Shown here: piece by piece, positions 40,708 through 48,819 of the stretch
How positions within the stretch are numbered: position 1 is the first letter of the stretch
Layout: each line of letters begins with the position of its first letter
Assembly: GCA_965214955.1 (NCBI GenBank)
Contig: CBDCCU010000003.1
Span: forward strand, 1-64,000
Direction of reading: 5' to 3'
Origin: Aliikangiella sp965214955
Lineage (GTDB): Bacteria > Pseudomonadota > Gammaproteobacteria > Enterobacterales > Kangiellaceae
Length of the DNA stretch: 64,000 nt
Notes under the pieces: generated by a model
Database searches by the model: none
What the model saw: only the letters and a program-made list of their open reading frames with translations
Told to the model about the DNA's origin: nothing
Made by a program: the position numbers and the translations under genes

Positions 40708-42225
40708 ATGAAATTATTAGATGATTTAGGTATTAAGCCAGTAAATTCAGGTGCTTGCTGGGGTGCTGAGCAATGGTCACAGTCGCAAGACGAAATCATT
40801 ACATCTTATAGCCCTGCTAATGGTGAAGAAATTGCCAAAGTATATTCAGCTTCAGAGCAAGATTACGACACTATTGTTGCCAAAGCTGAAGAAGCTTTTA
40901 CTGAATGGCGAGCTATTCCCGCCCCACTTCGCGGTGAACTAGTGCGTAAAATGGGTGATGCCCTTCGTGCTAAAAAAGATGCCTTAGGTAGCTTAGTTTC
41001 TTTAGAAATGGGAAAAAGCAAAGCCGAGGGTGACGGTGAAGTTCAAGAAATGATTGATATGGCTGATTTTGCCGTTGGTCAATCTCGTATGCTCTACGGC
41101 AAAATGATGCATTCAGAGCGCCCACAGCACAGAATGTATGAGCAATGGCAACCACTAGGTTTAGTGGGTGTTATTTCTGCTTTTAACTTTCCTGTGGCAG
41201 TTTGGTCTTGGAACGCATTTATTGCCGCTATTTGTGGCAACGTAACCATTTGGAAACCAAGCCCGAAAACTCCGCTAACCGCAGTTGCTGTACAAAATAT
41301 CTGTAACGAGGTTTTAAAAGAATCTGGTTATAAACCCATTTTTTATATGTTTGTTGATAGCGCTTCAAACACCTTAGCTGAAAAGTTTATTGCTGATAAA
41401 CGTGTTAAGAAAATGTCATTCACTGGCTCGTCTGTAGTGGGCAAAATGGTTGGTGTTAAAGTTGCCGAAAGAATGGGTAAATGTTTATTAGAACTAGCTG
41501 GTAACAATGCATTAATCGTTGATGAAACGGCTAACCTAGAACATGCCATTCCTGCTATTGCTTTTGGTGCTGTAGGTACGGCTGGACAGCGCTGTACAAC
41601 AACTCGACGTTTAATTGTACATCAGTCAATTGCCGAAAAAGTCACTAATATTTTGGTGGATGCCTATAAGCAAGTAACGATTGGTGATCCCTTAGATACC
41701 AACAATTTAATGGGGCCACTTATTGATGAAGTTGCGGTAGAAAATTTTGAAAATGCTGTTGCTCGTGCACAAAAGCAAGGTGGCGAAGTATTGTTTGGTG
41801 GCAAACGCATTGATAGAGCGGGTCATTATGTTGAGCCAACCATCATTAAAGCAGAAAATAGCTGGGAAGTGGTTCAAAACGAAACTTTTGCCCCAATTCT
41901 TTATATTATGACTTATGAAACCATTGAAGAAGCCATTGCAATTAACAACGGCGTTCGTCAAGGGTTGTCGTCTGCCATTTTCACTCAAAATATTTCAAAT
42001 GCTGAAAAATTCTTATCTTATGCGGGAAGCGACTGTGGTATTGCTAATGTCAATATTGGTACTTCTGGCGCAGAAATTGGCGGTGCATTTGGTGGTGAAA
42101 AAGATACCGGTGGTGGTCGTGAAGCGGGCTCTGATTCTTGGAAAGCTTATATGCGTCGCCAAACCAATACCATTTTCTGGGGTGATACCCCAACGCTTGC
42201 TCAAGGCATTACTTTTGACCTCTAA
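40708..42225 (+). CDS. amaB: ALDH7-type aldehyde dehydrogenase (aminoadipate-semialdehyde dehydrogenase)
   Basis: A 505-residue aldehyde dehydrogenase of the ALDH7 (antiquitin) class. It has the glutamate base in LLELAGNNALIV, the catalytic Cys in GAVGTAGQRCTTTRRL (about residue 295), and the diagnostic ending FGGEKDTGGGREAGSDSWKAYMRR, split here only by normal sequence. ALDH7 enzymes oxidise 2-aminoadipate semialdehyde to 2-aminoadipate in lysine breakdown. The lysine 6-dehydrogenase-like gene at 35963 would supply the substrate. A strong AGAGGA site precedes the ATG. Leucine dehydrogenase follows 109 bases later. Confidence 0.9.
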   Translation: MKLLDDLGIKPVNSGACWGAEQWSQSQDEIITSYSPANGEEIAKVYSASEQDYDTIVAKAEEAFTEWRAIPAPLRGELVRKMGDALRAKKDALGSLVSLEMGKSKAEGDGEVQEMIDMADFAVGQSRMLYGKMMHSERPQHRMYEQWQPLGLVGVISAFNFPVAVWSWNAFIAAICGNVTIWKPSPKTPLTAVAVQNICNEVLKESGYKPIFYMFVDSASNTLAEKFIADKRVKKMSFTGSSVVGKMVGVKVAERMGKCLLELAGNNALIVDETANLEHAIPAIAFGAVGTAGQRCTTTRRLIVHQSIAEKVTNILVDAYKQVTIGDPLDTNNLMGPLIDEVAVENFENAVARAQKQGGEVLFGGKRIDRAGHYVEPTIIKAENSWEVVQNETFAPILYIMTYETIEEAIAINNGVRQGLSSAIFTQNISNAEKFLSYAGSDCGIANVNIGTSGAEIGGAFGGEKDTGGGREAGSDSWKAYMRRQTNTIFWGDTPTLAQGITFDL

Positions 42226-42276
42226 TTTTAATCTCTGATTAGAGCGTTTTAAGCCGAGCAATATTTAATCGAAATA

Positions 42277-42310
42277 GCGGTAATTAAATTTATTAATTTT
42301 GCCTTACCGC
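42277..42310. other. Inverted repeat between ALDH7 and leucine dehydrogenase genes
   Basis: GCGGTAA (42277-42283) and TTACCGC (42304-42310) are perfect inverted arms separated by 20 AT-rich bases, ending 25 bases before the leucine dehydrogenase start. It could be an operator or a leader hairpin. Confidence 0.4.
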
Positions 42311-42334
42311 ACCAATCTCATTAGGGAGACAATC

Positions 42335-43381
42335 ATGGCAGTATTTAATCTTAGAGCTTATGATGATCACGAAAAAGTTGTTTTTTGTCGTGATCAAGAA
42401 TCAGGGCTAAGTGCAATTATCTGTGTTCACTCAACTGCATTAGGCCCCGCTGTTGGTGGCTGTAGAATGTGGGAATACAATTCAGATGAAGGCGCACTAA
42501 TCGATGCATTGCGTTTGTCACGTGGTATGAGTTACAAAAATGCCCTTGCTGGTTTAAAAATGGGCGGTGGAAAATCGGTAATCATCGGTAATTCAAAAAC
42601 CATGAAATCAGAAGCTTTATTTGAAGCTTTTGGTAAGTTTGTTAACAACCTTAATGGTCAGTATTACACCGCAGAAGATGTTGGTATAAATCCAGATGAT
42701 ATGGCAATTGTACATCGTAAAACTGACTATGTTTTAGGCTTAGAAGGACGCTCTGGCGATCCATCACCAGTAACCGCTTATGGTGTTTATAAGGGCATGA
42801 AAGCAGCCGTTAAGCATCGTTTAGGTCGTGATGATTTAAATGGTGTTAAAGTTGCGGTTCAAGGCTTGGGACATGTTGGTTATTACTTATGCGAACATCT
42901 AAAAAGTGAAGGTGCTGAGTTATTTGTTACCGATATTAATAAAGAGTCTATTGACCGTGTTGTTGATAACTTAGGTGCAGTAGCTGTAGACAAAGACGAA
43001 ATTTATTCACAAGATGTTGATGTTTATGCTCCTTGCGCATTAGGTGCAACAATTAACGATACAACAATTGGTCAGCTAAAGTGTTCTGTTGTTGCTGGTG
43101 CTGCTAATAACCAGCTTGCTGAAGATCGTCACGGTGATATTCTCAAGCAAAAAGGCATTTTATATACCCCAGACTATGTTATTAACGCGGGCGGCATTAT
43201 TAATGTTTCCTTTGAAATGGCTGGCGGCGAATACAAAAAGCAAGACGCATTAAATAAAGTTGATGAAATTTATGGTACTTTATTAGAGATCTTTGCAGCA
43301 GCTGAATCTGAAGGCAAAACAACGAATGTTGTTGCTGATGAACTAGCTCGCAAACGTATTGCTGCGGCAAAAGCTCAATAA
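42335..43381 (+). CDS. ldh: Leucine dehydrogenase (Glu/Leu/Phe/Val dehydrogenase family)
   Basis: The start at 42335 (MAVFNLRAYDDHEKVVF) has AGGGAGA upstream; a longer frame adds 12 residues. The 348-residue enzyme has the catalytic Lys in GLKMGGGKSVI (about residue 80), the motif TAEDVGINPDDM, and the NAD-binding VAVQGLGHVGYYLCEHL. It reversibly deaminates leucine and other branched-chain amino acids to 2-oxoacids with NAD. The gene is followed by a strong terminator. It lies in a stretch of amino-acid catabolic genes. Confidence 0.93.
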   Translation: MAVFNLRAYDDHEKVVFCRDQESGLSAIICVHSTALGPAVGGCRMWEYNSDEGALIDALRLSRGMSYKNALAGLKMGGGKSVIIGNSKTMKSEALFEAFGKFVNNLNGQYYTAEDVGINPDDMAIVHRKTDYVLGLEGRSGDPSPVTAYGVYKGMKAAVKHRLGRDDLNGVKVAVQGLGHVGYYLCEHLKSEGAELFVTDINKESIDRVVDNLGAVAVDKDEIYSQDVDVYAPCALGATINDTTIGQLKCSVVAGAANNQLAEDRHGDILKQKGILYTPDYVINAGGIINVSFEMAGGEYKKQDALNKVDEIYGTLLEIFAAAESEGKTTNVVADELARKRIAAAKAQ

Positions 43382-43400
43382 GCTTATAAGCTATAGCATT

Positions 43401-43430
43401 AAAAAAGCGAGGCATTGTCCTCGCTTTTTT
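43401..43430. terminator. Strong bidirectional Rho-independent terminator
   Basis: AAAAAAGCGAGG (43401-43412), loop CATTGT, CCTCGCTTTTTT (43419-43430). It terminates the leucine dehydrogenase transcript and, on the other strand, the convergent SYLF lipoprotein gene. Confidence 0.92.
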
Positions 43431-43455
43431 GTTCCTACTTCAAGTCGCAATAAAG

Positions 43456-44013
43456 CTAATTAAGTTCACTATCTTTCCAATATTTAGTGCCTTTTAAGGT
43501 TGCCTGCAAAGCTAATCCACTTTGGGTTAATTGATAGATAGTGACATTATCAATAATGGCTTCACCAGCAATAGCGCCACCCTTATCACTGGCTTTTGCA
43601 GCGGCATCGGCCTGACCACCAAATGCCCAGCCATGCTCTATAAATCGGTTATATGCCGCTTGGGTATGAAATACAAAAACAGCTCTAAAATCTTTAACGC
43701 CAGCACCTAAGCCTAAGCCAACTTCACCCATTTTCATATAAGTGACTTTACCCGTTTTATTATTTTTTGCCATACCATAACCACCACCAAAACTGGCAAA
43801 TATAATATTCACATTAACATTACTAAAAACCGCATAACCATAAGCGCTTTTTACTTGAGAGCGAGTGTCGGGTTTTAATTTAAATAGTTCGGTTAATACC
43901 TCATTTTTCATTTGCTGAACATTACTTCTTTTTTGTGCGGGATTTTGCCCTCCTATTGACGCACACCCCCACAAAAGCATAGAAATAAAACTAATAAATA
44001 CTATCCTTTTCAT
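43456..44013 (-). CDS. SYLF/YSC84-domain lipoprotein
   Basis: A 185-residue protein with a lipoprotein signal (MLLWGCAS; Cys17) and a SYLF (YSC84-like) domain: AYGYAVFSNVNVNIIFASFGGGYGMA, split over the typical Gly-rich turn, and GEVGLGLGAGVKDFRAVFVF. SYLF domains bind lipids in eukaryotes. The bacterial lipoproteins are probably outer-membrane associated, with no known role. It is convergent with leucine dehydrogenase across a shared terminator, and 25 bases downstream of pncC in the same direction, so the two may be cotranscribed. Confidence 0.9.
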   Translation of the reverse strand: MKRIVFISFISMLLWGCASIGGQNPAQKRSNVQQMKNEVLTELFKLKPDTRSQVKSAYGYAVFSNVNVNIIFASFGGGYGMAKNNKTGKVTYMKMGEVGLGLGAGVKDFRAVFVFHTQAAYNRFIEHGWAFGGQADAAAKASDKGGAIAGEAIIDNVTIYQLTQSGLALQATLKGTKYWKDSELN

Positions 44014-44038
44014 TAAGTTATCCTCTTTATTTAATGTT

Positions 44039-44539
44039 TTACTTTAAGTTATTCTGTAAATGAGCAACACCCAGTTTAATTGCTTCTTCAATGGTTTGTT
44101 GTCTTATTGAATCTCTATTTCCAGCAAATAGAAAATGTTGAGTTGAAACACAATACTCATTTGAATGAATTTTGGTTGCACAACCTATCCATACAGTGCC
44201 TACTGGCTTGCTTTTACTGCCACCACCAGGGCCAGCAACACCACTTACGGCAATACTAATACTGTCACTAAAATGAGCTAATGCGCCTTTCGCCATAGCC
44301 GTGACAACTTCTTTAGATACGGCACCAAAATTATTGATAAGTTCTACTGGAACATTAGCCAATTGGGTTTTACTTTGATTACTATAAGTGATCAACCCAC
44401 CCGAAAACCATTGAGACGAACCCGAAACAGCGGTAAGTGCTTTACCAATACCGCCGCCTGTACAAGATTCCACCGTACAAGCTTGCATTTGATGCTTTTT
44501 AAGTATTTGAGCAAGCTGCTTAATGTTATTTGATAGCAT
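44039..44539 (-). CDS. pncC: Nicotinamide-nucleotide amidohydrolase PncC (CinA family)
   Basis: A 166-residue protein with the CinA C-terminal domain signature: ACTVESCTGGGIGKALTAVSG with the catalytic Ser, YSNQSKTQL, and VSGVAGPGGGSKSKPVGTVW. It deamidates nicotinamide mononucleotide to nicotinate mononucleotide, recycling NAD breakdown products. The length is usual for the stand-alone form (about 165). It is divergent from mutS, a common gammaproteobacterial arrangement. Confidence 0.95.
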   Translation of the reverse strand: MLSNNIKQLAQILKKHQMQACTVESCTGGGIGKALTAVSGSSQWFSGGLITYSNQSKTQLANVPVELINNFGAVSKEVVTAMAKGALAHFSDSISIAVSGVAGPGGGSKSKPVGTVWIGCATKIHSNEYCVSTQHFLFAGNRDSIRQQTIEEAIKLGVAHLQNNLK

Positions 44540-44683
44540 ATCTTAATAACTAAAATGCAATTAATTTAATCATTAAAATACGCGATAAGTGTTTGGTTTG
44601 CTACTTATTTTTAGTAGAATTACCGGCACTAATCATTCGCCATTGGCGACAAGCATTCACCATAAAATAATCAGAAAACTGCA

Positions 44684-47269
44684 ATGCCACAAACTCATAC
44701 CCCAATGATGCAACAGTATTTGGATATTAAAGCCAATTATCCAGATATTTTACTTTTTTACCGCATGGGCGATTTTTACGAATTGTTTTTTGATGATGCT
44801 CATAAAGCGGCTAACTGGCTAGGTATAACCTTAACTCACCGAGGAAAATCTAATGGCGATCCCATTCCAATGGCTGGTGTGCCCTATCATGCCGTTGATA
44901 ACTATTTAGCAAGGCTAGTTAAACAAGGTAAGTCTATAGCAATTTGTGAACAAGTTGGTGATCCCGCAACCAGTAAAGGGCCTGTAGAGCGTAAAGTTGT
45001 GCGAGTGATCACACCAGGCACATTAAGCGAAGATAGTTTGCTTGAAGCCGAAAATGAAAATCTATTAGCAGCGATCTATTTTTCTCCTAAAAAATCTCAG
45101 CAGTATGCATTTGGCTTAGCTTGGTTAGACTTAGCCGGTGGCCAGTTTTATTGCAATCAGTTTACCAATGAAAGCGATTTAATTAGCGAAATTTCACGCT
45201 TAAAACCCGCTGAAATATTGGTTCAAGAAGCCAAAGCAGAACAATTTAGTCAACTAGGCTTTACGGTTAAGCGGCAAGAAGACTGGCAATTTGATTATGA
45301 GCAAAACTATCAGTTACTACTTAAACATTTTGCTGTTAAAAACCTTGATGGCTATGGTTGTGATAACATGCCTGCCGCCATTTGCGCTGCGGGAGCTACC
45401 CTAAACTACGCCAAAATTACTCAACAAAGCCTTTTAAGTTATTTAAATAGGTTAAAACCTTTTGATAACAATAATATTTTATTTTTAAATGGTCATACTA
45501 GGCAGCATTTAGAGATCACCGAAAATCTGTATGGCGAACAAGATAAATCCTTATTTACGGTAATCAATCGAACCAAAACGGCAATGGGCTGTCGTCTTTT
45601 AAAACGCTGGTTGCATGCGCCATTAATTAATATTGATCAAATTAATCATCGTTTAGACAGTGTTGACGCTTTGCTAGCAACTAATCAGCTCGACATTATT
45701 CGCGAACAATTGTTACCAATAAGAGATATGCAACGCATTTTAACCCGAATTGCACTGGGAACTTGTCGTCCCCGTGATCTTTCTGGTCTTAAACAAAGTC
45801 TGGCTGCAATACCTAATATTGTTAATTGGCTACAATCACAAAGTAGCCCCAAGCTATTTGAGCTGAGTGAAAAACTAGCATCTCACCTTGAAGTGCATAA
45901 ACTACTTGAAAGTGCCATTAAGGAAAACCCTCCAGTTATTATTCGTGATGGCAATGTTATTAAATCGGGCTTTAACAAAACGCTCGATGAATTGCGTTTT
46001 TTGTCTACTAATGCAACCGATTTACTCGCTGATATGGAGCAAGAAGAAAAACAAAAAACAGGCATTAATACCTTAAAGTTTGGCTATAACAAAGTACACG
46101 GCTTTTTTATTGAGATTTCAAAAGCGCAATCAGAACTAGCACCGGCAAGTTACACACGCAGACAAACTTTAAAAAATGCCGAAAGGTTTATCACACCAGA
46201 GCTAAAATCATTAGAAGAAAAAGTATTATCTAGTCAAGCCAAAGCGTTAGCTCTTGAAAAGCAGCTTTATAATCAATTAGTAGAAACGCTACAACCTGAT
46301 GTTAATGCCATGCAATTTACAGCGCAGCAAATTGCCCAGTTAGATACACTTCAAAGTTTTGCAGAAATATCTCAGCAACAAAATTATACTCGCCCAACGC
46401 TGTTAAAAAATTCAAGCCTAAATATCATGCAAGGGCGTCACCCAGTGGTTGAGGCATTTCAAGATGAGCCTTTTATTGCTAATGATGTTGCATTTAACGA
46501 CAAGCACCGTGCCACAATAATCACTGGCCCTAATATGGGCGGTAAATCAACCTATATGCGCATGACTGCTATTATTGCCCTAATGGCACATTGCGGCTGT
46601 TTTGTTCCTGCTCAATCGGCCGAAATTGGGATCTTAGATGCCATATACACAAGAATTGGCGCATCTGATGATCTATCGAGTGGTCGCTCTACCTTTATGG
46701 TAGAAATGAGCGAAGCCGCCAACATTTTAAATAATGCCAAATCTAGCAGCTTAGTAATTTTAGATGAGATTGGACGTGGTACTAGCACTTATGATGGCAT
46801 GGCATTGGCTTGGTCAACATTAGAATATTTGACTAACCAAGTTAACCCTATGGTTTTGTTTGCCACTCATTATTTTGAGCTAACCCAAAGTAGCCAAAAT
46901 AACCCGCACGTTAAAAACCTGCATTTTGGTGCGATTCAGCACGGTGAAAAGCTTATTTTAGATCACAGTATTCATCCAGGACCAACTAGTAGAAGTTATG
47001 GTATTCATGTTGCTCAATTGGCGGGGGTGCCTAAAGATGTATTAAAAATGGCAAAAACTTATCAGCATCAGCTAGAAAACAATCAAACATTAAATGCTAA
47101 AAACAATGCTTTAAGTCAATCTATTTCTGAGCAACAAACATTAAAATTAGCGCAAGTAGACGATCCAAGGCTTGCTTTATTAAATAATATTAATGCTGAC
47201 GATTTAACCCCTAAACAAGCGCTAGAATTAGTCTATAAATTGACTCGACATTCTGCACTAGATGAGTAG
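44684..47269 (+). CDS. mutS: DNA mismatch repair protein MutS
   Basis: An 861-residue protein (E. coli 853). The mismatch-reading motif YRMGDFYELF is near residue 26, Walker A GPNMGGKSTYMRM is near 616, and the Walker B/signature block LVILDEIGRGTSTYDG and ATHYFEL follow. The C-terminal tetramerisation helix region is present. It recognises mispaired bases and small loops and recruits MutL. The gene is intact, so no mutator phenotype is suggested by sequence. The ATG at 44684 gives the usual MPQTHTPMMQQYL start. Confidence 0.98.
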   Translation: MPQTHTPMMQQYLDIKANYPDILLFYRMGDFYELFFDDAHKAANWLGITLTHRGKSNGDPIPMAGVPYHAVDNYLARLVKQGKSIAICEQVGDPATSKGPVERKVVRVITPGTLSEDSLLEAENENLLAAIYFSPKKSQQYAFGLAWLDLAGGQFYCNQFTNESDLISEISRLKPAEILVQEAKAEQFSQLGFTVKRQEDWQFDYEQNYQLLLKHFAVKNLDGYGCDNMPAAICAAGATLNYAKITQQSLLSYLNRLKPFDNNNILFLNGHTRQHLEITENLYGEQDKSLFTVINRTKTAMGCRLLKRWLHAPLINIDQINHRLDSVDALLATNQLDIIREQLLPIRDMQRILTRIALGTCRPRDLSGLKQSLAAIPNIVNWLQSQSSPKLFELSEKLASHLEVHKLLESAIKENPPVIIRDGNVIKSGFNKTLDELRFLSTNATDLLADMEQEEKQKTGINTLKFGYNKVHGFFIEISKAQSELAPASYTRRQTLKNAERFITPELKSLEEKVLSSQAKALALEKQLYNQLVETLQPDVNAMQFTAQQIAQLDTLQSFAEISQQQNYTRPTLLKNSSLNIMQGRHPVVEAFQDEPFIANDVAFNDKHRATIITGPNMGGKSTYMRMTAIIALMAHCGCFVPAQSAEIGILDAIYTRIGASDDLSSGRSTFMVEMSEAANILNNAKSSSLVILDEIGRGTSTYDGMALAWSTLEYLTNQVNPMVLFATHYFELTQSSQNNPHVKNLHFGAIQHGEKLILDHSIHPGPTSRSYGIHVAQLAGVPKDVLKMAKTYQHQLENNQTLNAKNNALSQSISEQQTLKLAQVDDPRLALLNNINADDLTPKQALELVYKLTRHSALDE

Positions 47270-47326
47270 AATACGCGCATTAATCAACTATAATATATTT
47301 AAACAGTTCTCACTAGGAGACTTTAA

Positions 47327-47650
47327 ATGGCTTTCGTAGTAACTGATAATTGTATTTTATGTAAATACACCGATTGTGTAGAAGTATGTCCTGTAGATTG
47401 TTTTTATGAAGGACCCAATTTCTTAGTTATTGATCCCGATGAATGCATAGACTGTGCGCTTTGTGAACCTGAGTGCCCTGCTGAAGCGATTTATGAAGAA
47501 GGCGATGTTCCTGCTGATCAACAACATTTTGTCGAACTAAACGCAGAGCTATCACAAAACTGGGACAATATTGTTGATAAAAAAGATCCCATGCCAGAAG
47601 CCGAAAAATGGGATGGTGTTGCAAATAAATTAGAACATTTAGAAAAATAG
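47327..47650 (+). CDS. fdxA: 7Fe ferredoxin FdxA
   Basis: A 107-residue ferredoxin with one 3Fe-4S and one 4Fe-4S site: CILCKYTDCVEVCPVDCFYE at the N-terminus and CIDCALCEPECPAEAI after it. The length and the ending (MPEAEKWDGV) match FdxA of pseudomonads and other gammaproteobacteria. It is a low-potential electron carrier. It sits 57 bases after mutS and upstream of ubiT; a well-formed AGGAGA precedes the ATG. It might serve the Fe-S UbiU/UbiV system, but that link is only by position. Confidence 0.95.
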   Translation: MAFVVTDNCILCKYTDCVEVCPVDCFYEGPNFLVIDPDECIDCALCEPECPAEAIYEEGDVPADQQHFVELNAELSQNWDNIVDKKDPMPEAEKWDGVANKLEHLEK

Positions 47651-47678
47651 TCGATTGTATTGAGTGACTATTAGCAGC

Positions 47679-47692
47679 TTGATCTGTATCAG
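47679..47692. promoter_or_regulatory. FNR-like box upstream of ubiT
   Basis: TTGATCTGTATCAG matches TTGAT-N4-ATCAA at nine of ten consensus positions. Its centre is about 67 bases before the ubiT start. FNR control of anaerobic ubiquinone genes is established in E. coli, so the site is plausible. Confidence 0.5.
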
Positions 47693-47752
47693 TTCTATTA
47701 TCTGATTTTGCCATAAAATTTAAATATTCTAATACACTGGTGTTTTAATTTC

Positions 47753-48286
47753 ATGGCTACATCTGTTTTTTCTAATCAATTAGAAAATAAAATTCTTCCT
47801 AAAATAAAATCAACATTTACCCCGCTAATGCTTGGCAAAGTTTTGCTTAAGTCTCCACCTATCATCAATAAGCTCATTGTTGAAAAAATACTTAATAAAA
47901 CATTAGTAGAACACCTTAATGCTGGTGAATTTGATTTTTTACATGATAAATTATTAGCCATTGAAATTCTTGATGCAAATTTTCAGCTTATTCTTACCAG
48001 TAAGGATCAAGCTTTTAAATGTGTTCAATTTGGAGAGATTGCAGAAGCCAATGAAAATGCCAGACTTTCAATTGATTGCAATAACGCTATTAAACTTATT
48101 CAGCAAGAAATTGACCCTGACACCCTATTTTTTCAGCGAAAATTAAAAATTAGCGGAAATACCGAGCTTGCTCACCATGCTAAAAATACAATAGATAGCT
48201 TAAGCCCAGATCTACTGCCAAAATTGATATTAAAATTATTAACGGTTTACCAAGAGAAAATCTTAAAGGAAAACGAGTATATTTAG
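47753..48286 (+). CDS. ubiT: UbiT, SCP2-domain accessory of anaerobic ubiquinone synthesis
   Basis: A 177-residue protein with an SCP2 lipid-binding domain. It ends with the UbiT-typical block IDPDTLFFQRKLKISGNTEL, then HHAKNTIDSL. UbiT binds ubiquinone intermediates and supports UbiU-UbiV hydroxylation under anoxia. In E. coli ubiT is divergent from ubiUV; here it is 46 kb from ubiUV. An FNR-like box lies upstream. The N-terminal hydrophobic/basic helix (LMLGKVLLKSPPIINKL) probably contacts the membrane. Confidence 0.88.
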   Translation: MATSVFSNQLENKILPKIKSTFTPLMLGKVLLKSPPIINKLIVEKILNKTLVEHLNAGEFDFLHDKLLAIEILDANFQLILTSKDQAFKCVQFGEIAEANENARLSIDCNNAIKLIQQEIDPDTLFFQRKLKISGNTELAHHAKNTIDSLSPDLLPKLILKLLTVYQEKILKENEYI

Positions 48287-48290
48287 TTTT

Positions 48291-48403
48291 GGAGGCAACT
48301 CTACCAGCCACATCTCGGCACACGAGTCAATTGCTACCGTTGCTCCCTTCCGGGCCTGGCGGAGTTTACAACCTATCGTTGCGAGAGGACCAATAGAGTC
48401 ACC
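48291..48403 (-). ncRNA. ffs: 4.5S RNA of the signal recognition particle
   Basis: The minus strand reads, from 48403, GGTGACTCTATTGG, with the complementary 3' end CTGGTAGAGTTGCC. The conserved SRP domain IV loop is CAGGCCCGGAAGGGAGCA, giving the GGAA tetraloop and asymmetric loop bound by Ffh. The 10-bp end pairing fixes the mature ends to about 48403 and 48294. Convergent with ubiT. Confidence 0.93.
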
Positions 48404-48432
48404 GTAATGGGTATGTCTATGATTCTCTTTTC

Positions 48433-48522
48433 TGGCGGTGAGAGAGGGATTCGAACCCTCGATAGGTGTTAACCTATACACGCTTTCCAGGCGTGCTCCT
48501 TCAACCACTCGGACACCTCACC
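48433..48522 (-). tRNA. tRNA-Ser (GGA anticodon)
   Basis: A 90-base tRNA on the minus strand with acceptor GGTGAGG/TCTCACC, anticodon loop CTGGAAA (GGA, reads TCC), a long class II variable arm and encoded CCA. It lies 29 bases upstream of the 4.5S RNA gene on the same strand, so the two may be cotranscribed. Confidence 0.95.
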
Positions 48523-48819
48523 ACTTGAAACAGGCTTTAATACTTGTAACAAACTTTAATAAAGTCGTCACTTCAATTATATTGCCTGCTCAGCAGAGGC
48601 GCGTAGATTATACAAATTCCTAATAAATGGCAATAATTAACTGATAAAAAATCATTTTATTCAAACTGGTGTTCAAAGATTGTTCAAAATAGCAATAAGA
48701 TAACTTTTTGAGCATTCATATCTGCGATAATTTTAAGACTTAGGCTATCTCTTTAGAGTATTTTTAAGCTACAATTTGTCTCAACAATACGACATTTAAC
48801 GATCTTAATAAGGAACTCA
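48523..48819. other. Intergenic region between tRNA-Ser and pilU
   Basis: AT-rich non-coding DNA containing divergent promoters for the RNA genes and pilU. No further gene or strong repeat is seen. The AAGGA before the pilU ATG is the only clear signal. Confidence 0.5.

Noticed and set aside
40751..42261. Several 60-107-residue frames inside the ALDH7 gene
   Set aside because: They are out-of-frame or antisense shadows of a well-conserved gene.
48263..48623. Two small frames over the RNA genes
   Set aside because: They overlap 4.5S RNA and tRNA-Ser, whose structures are complete.
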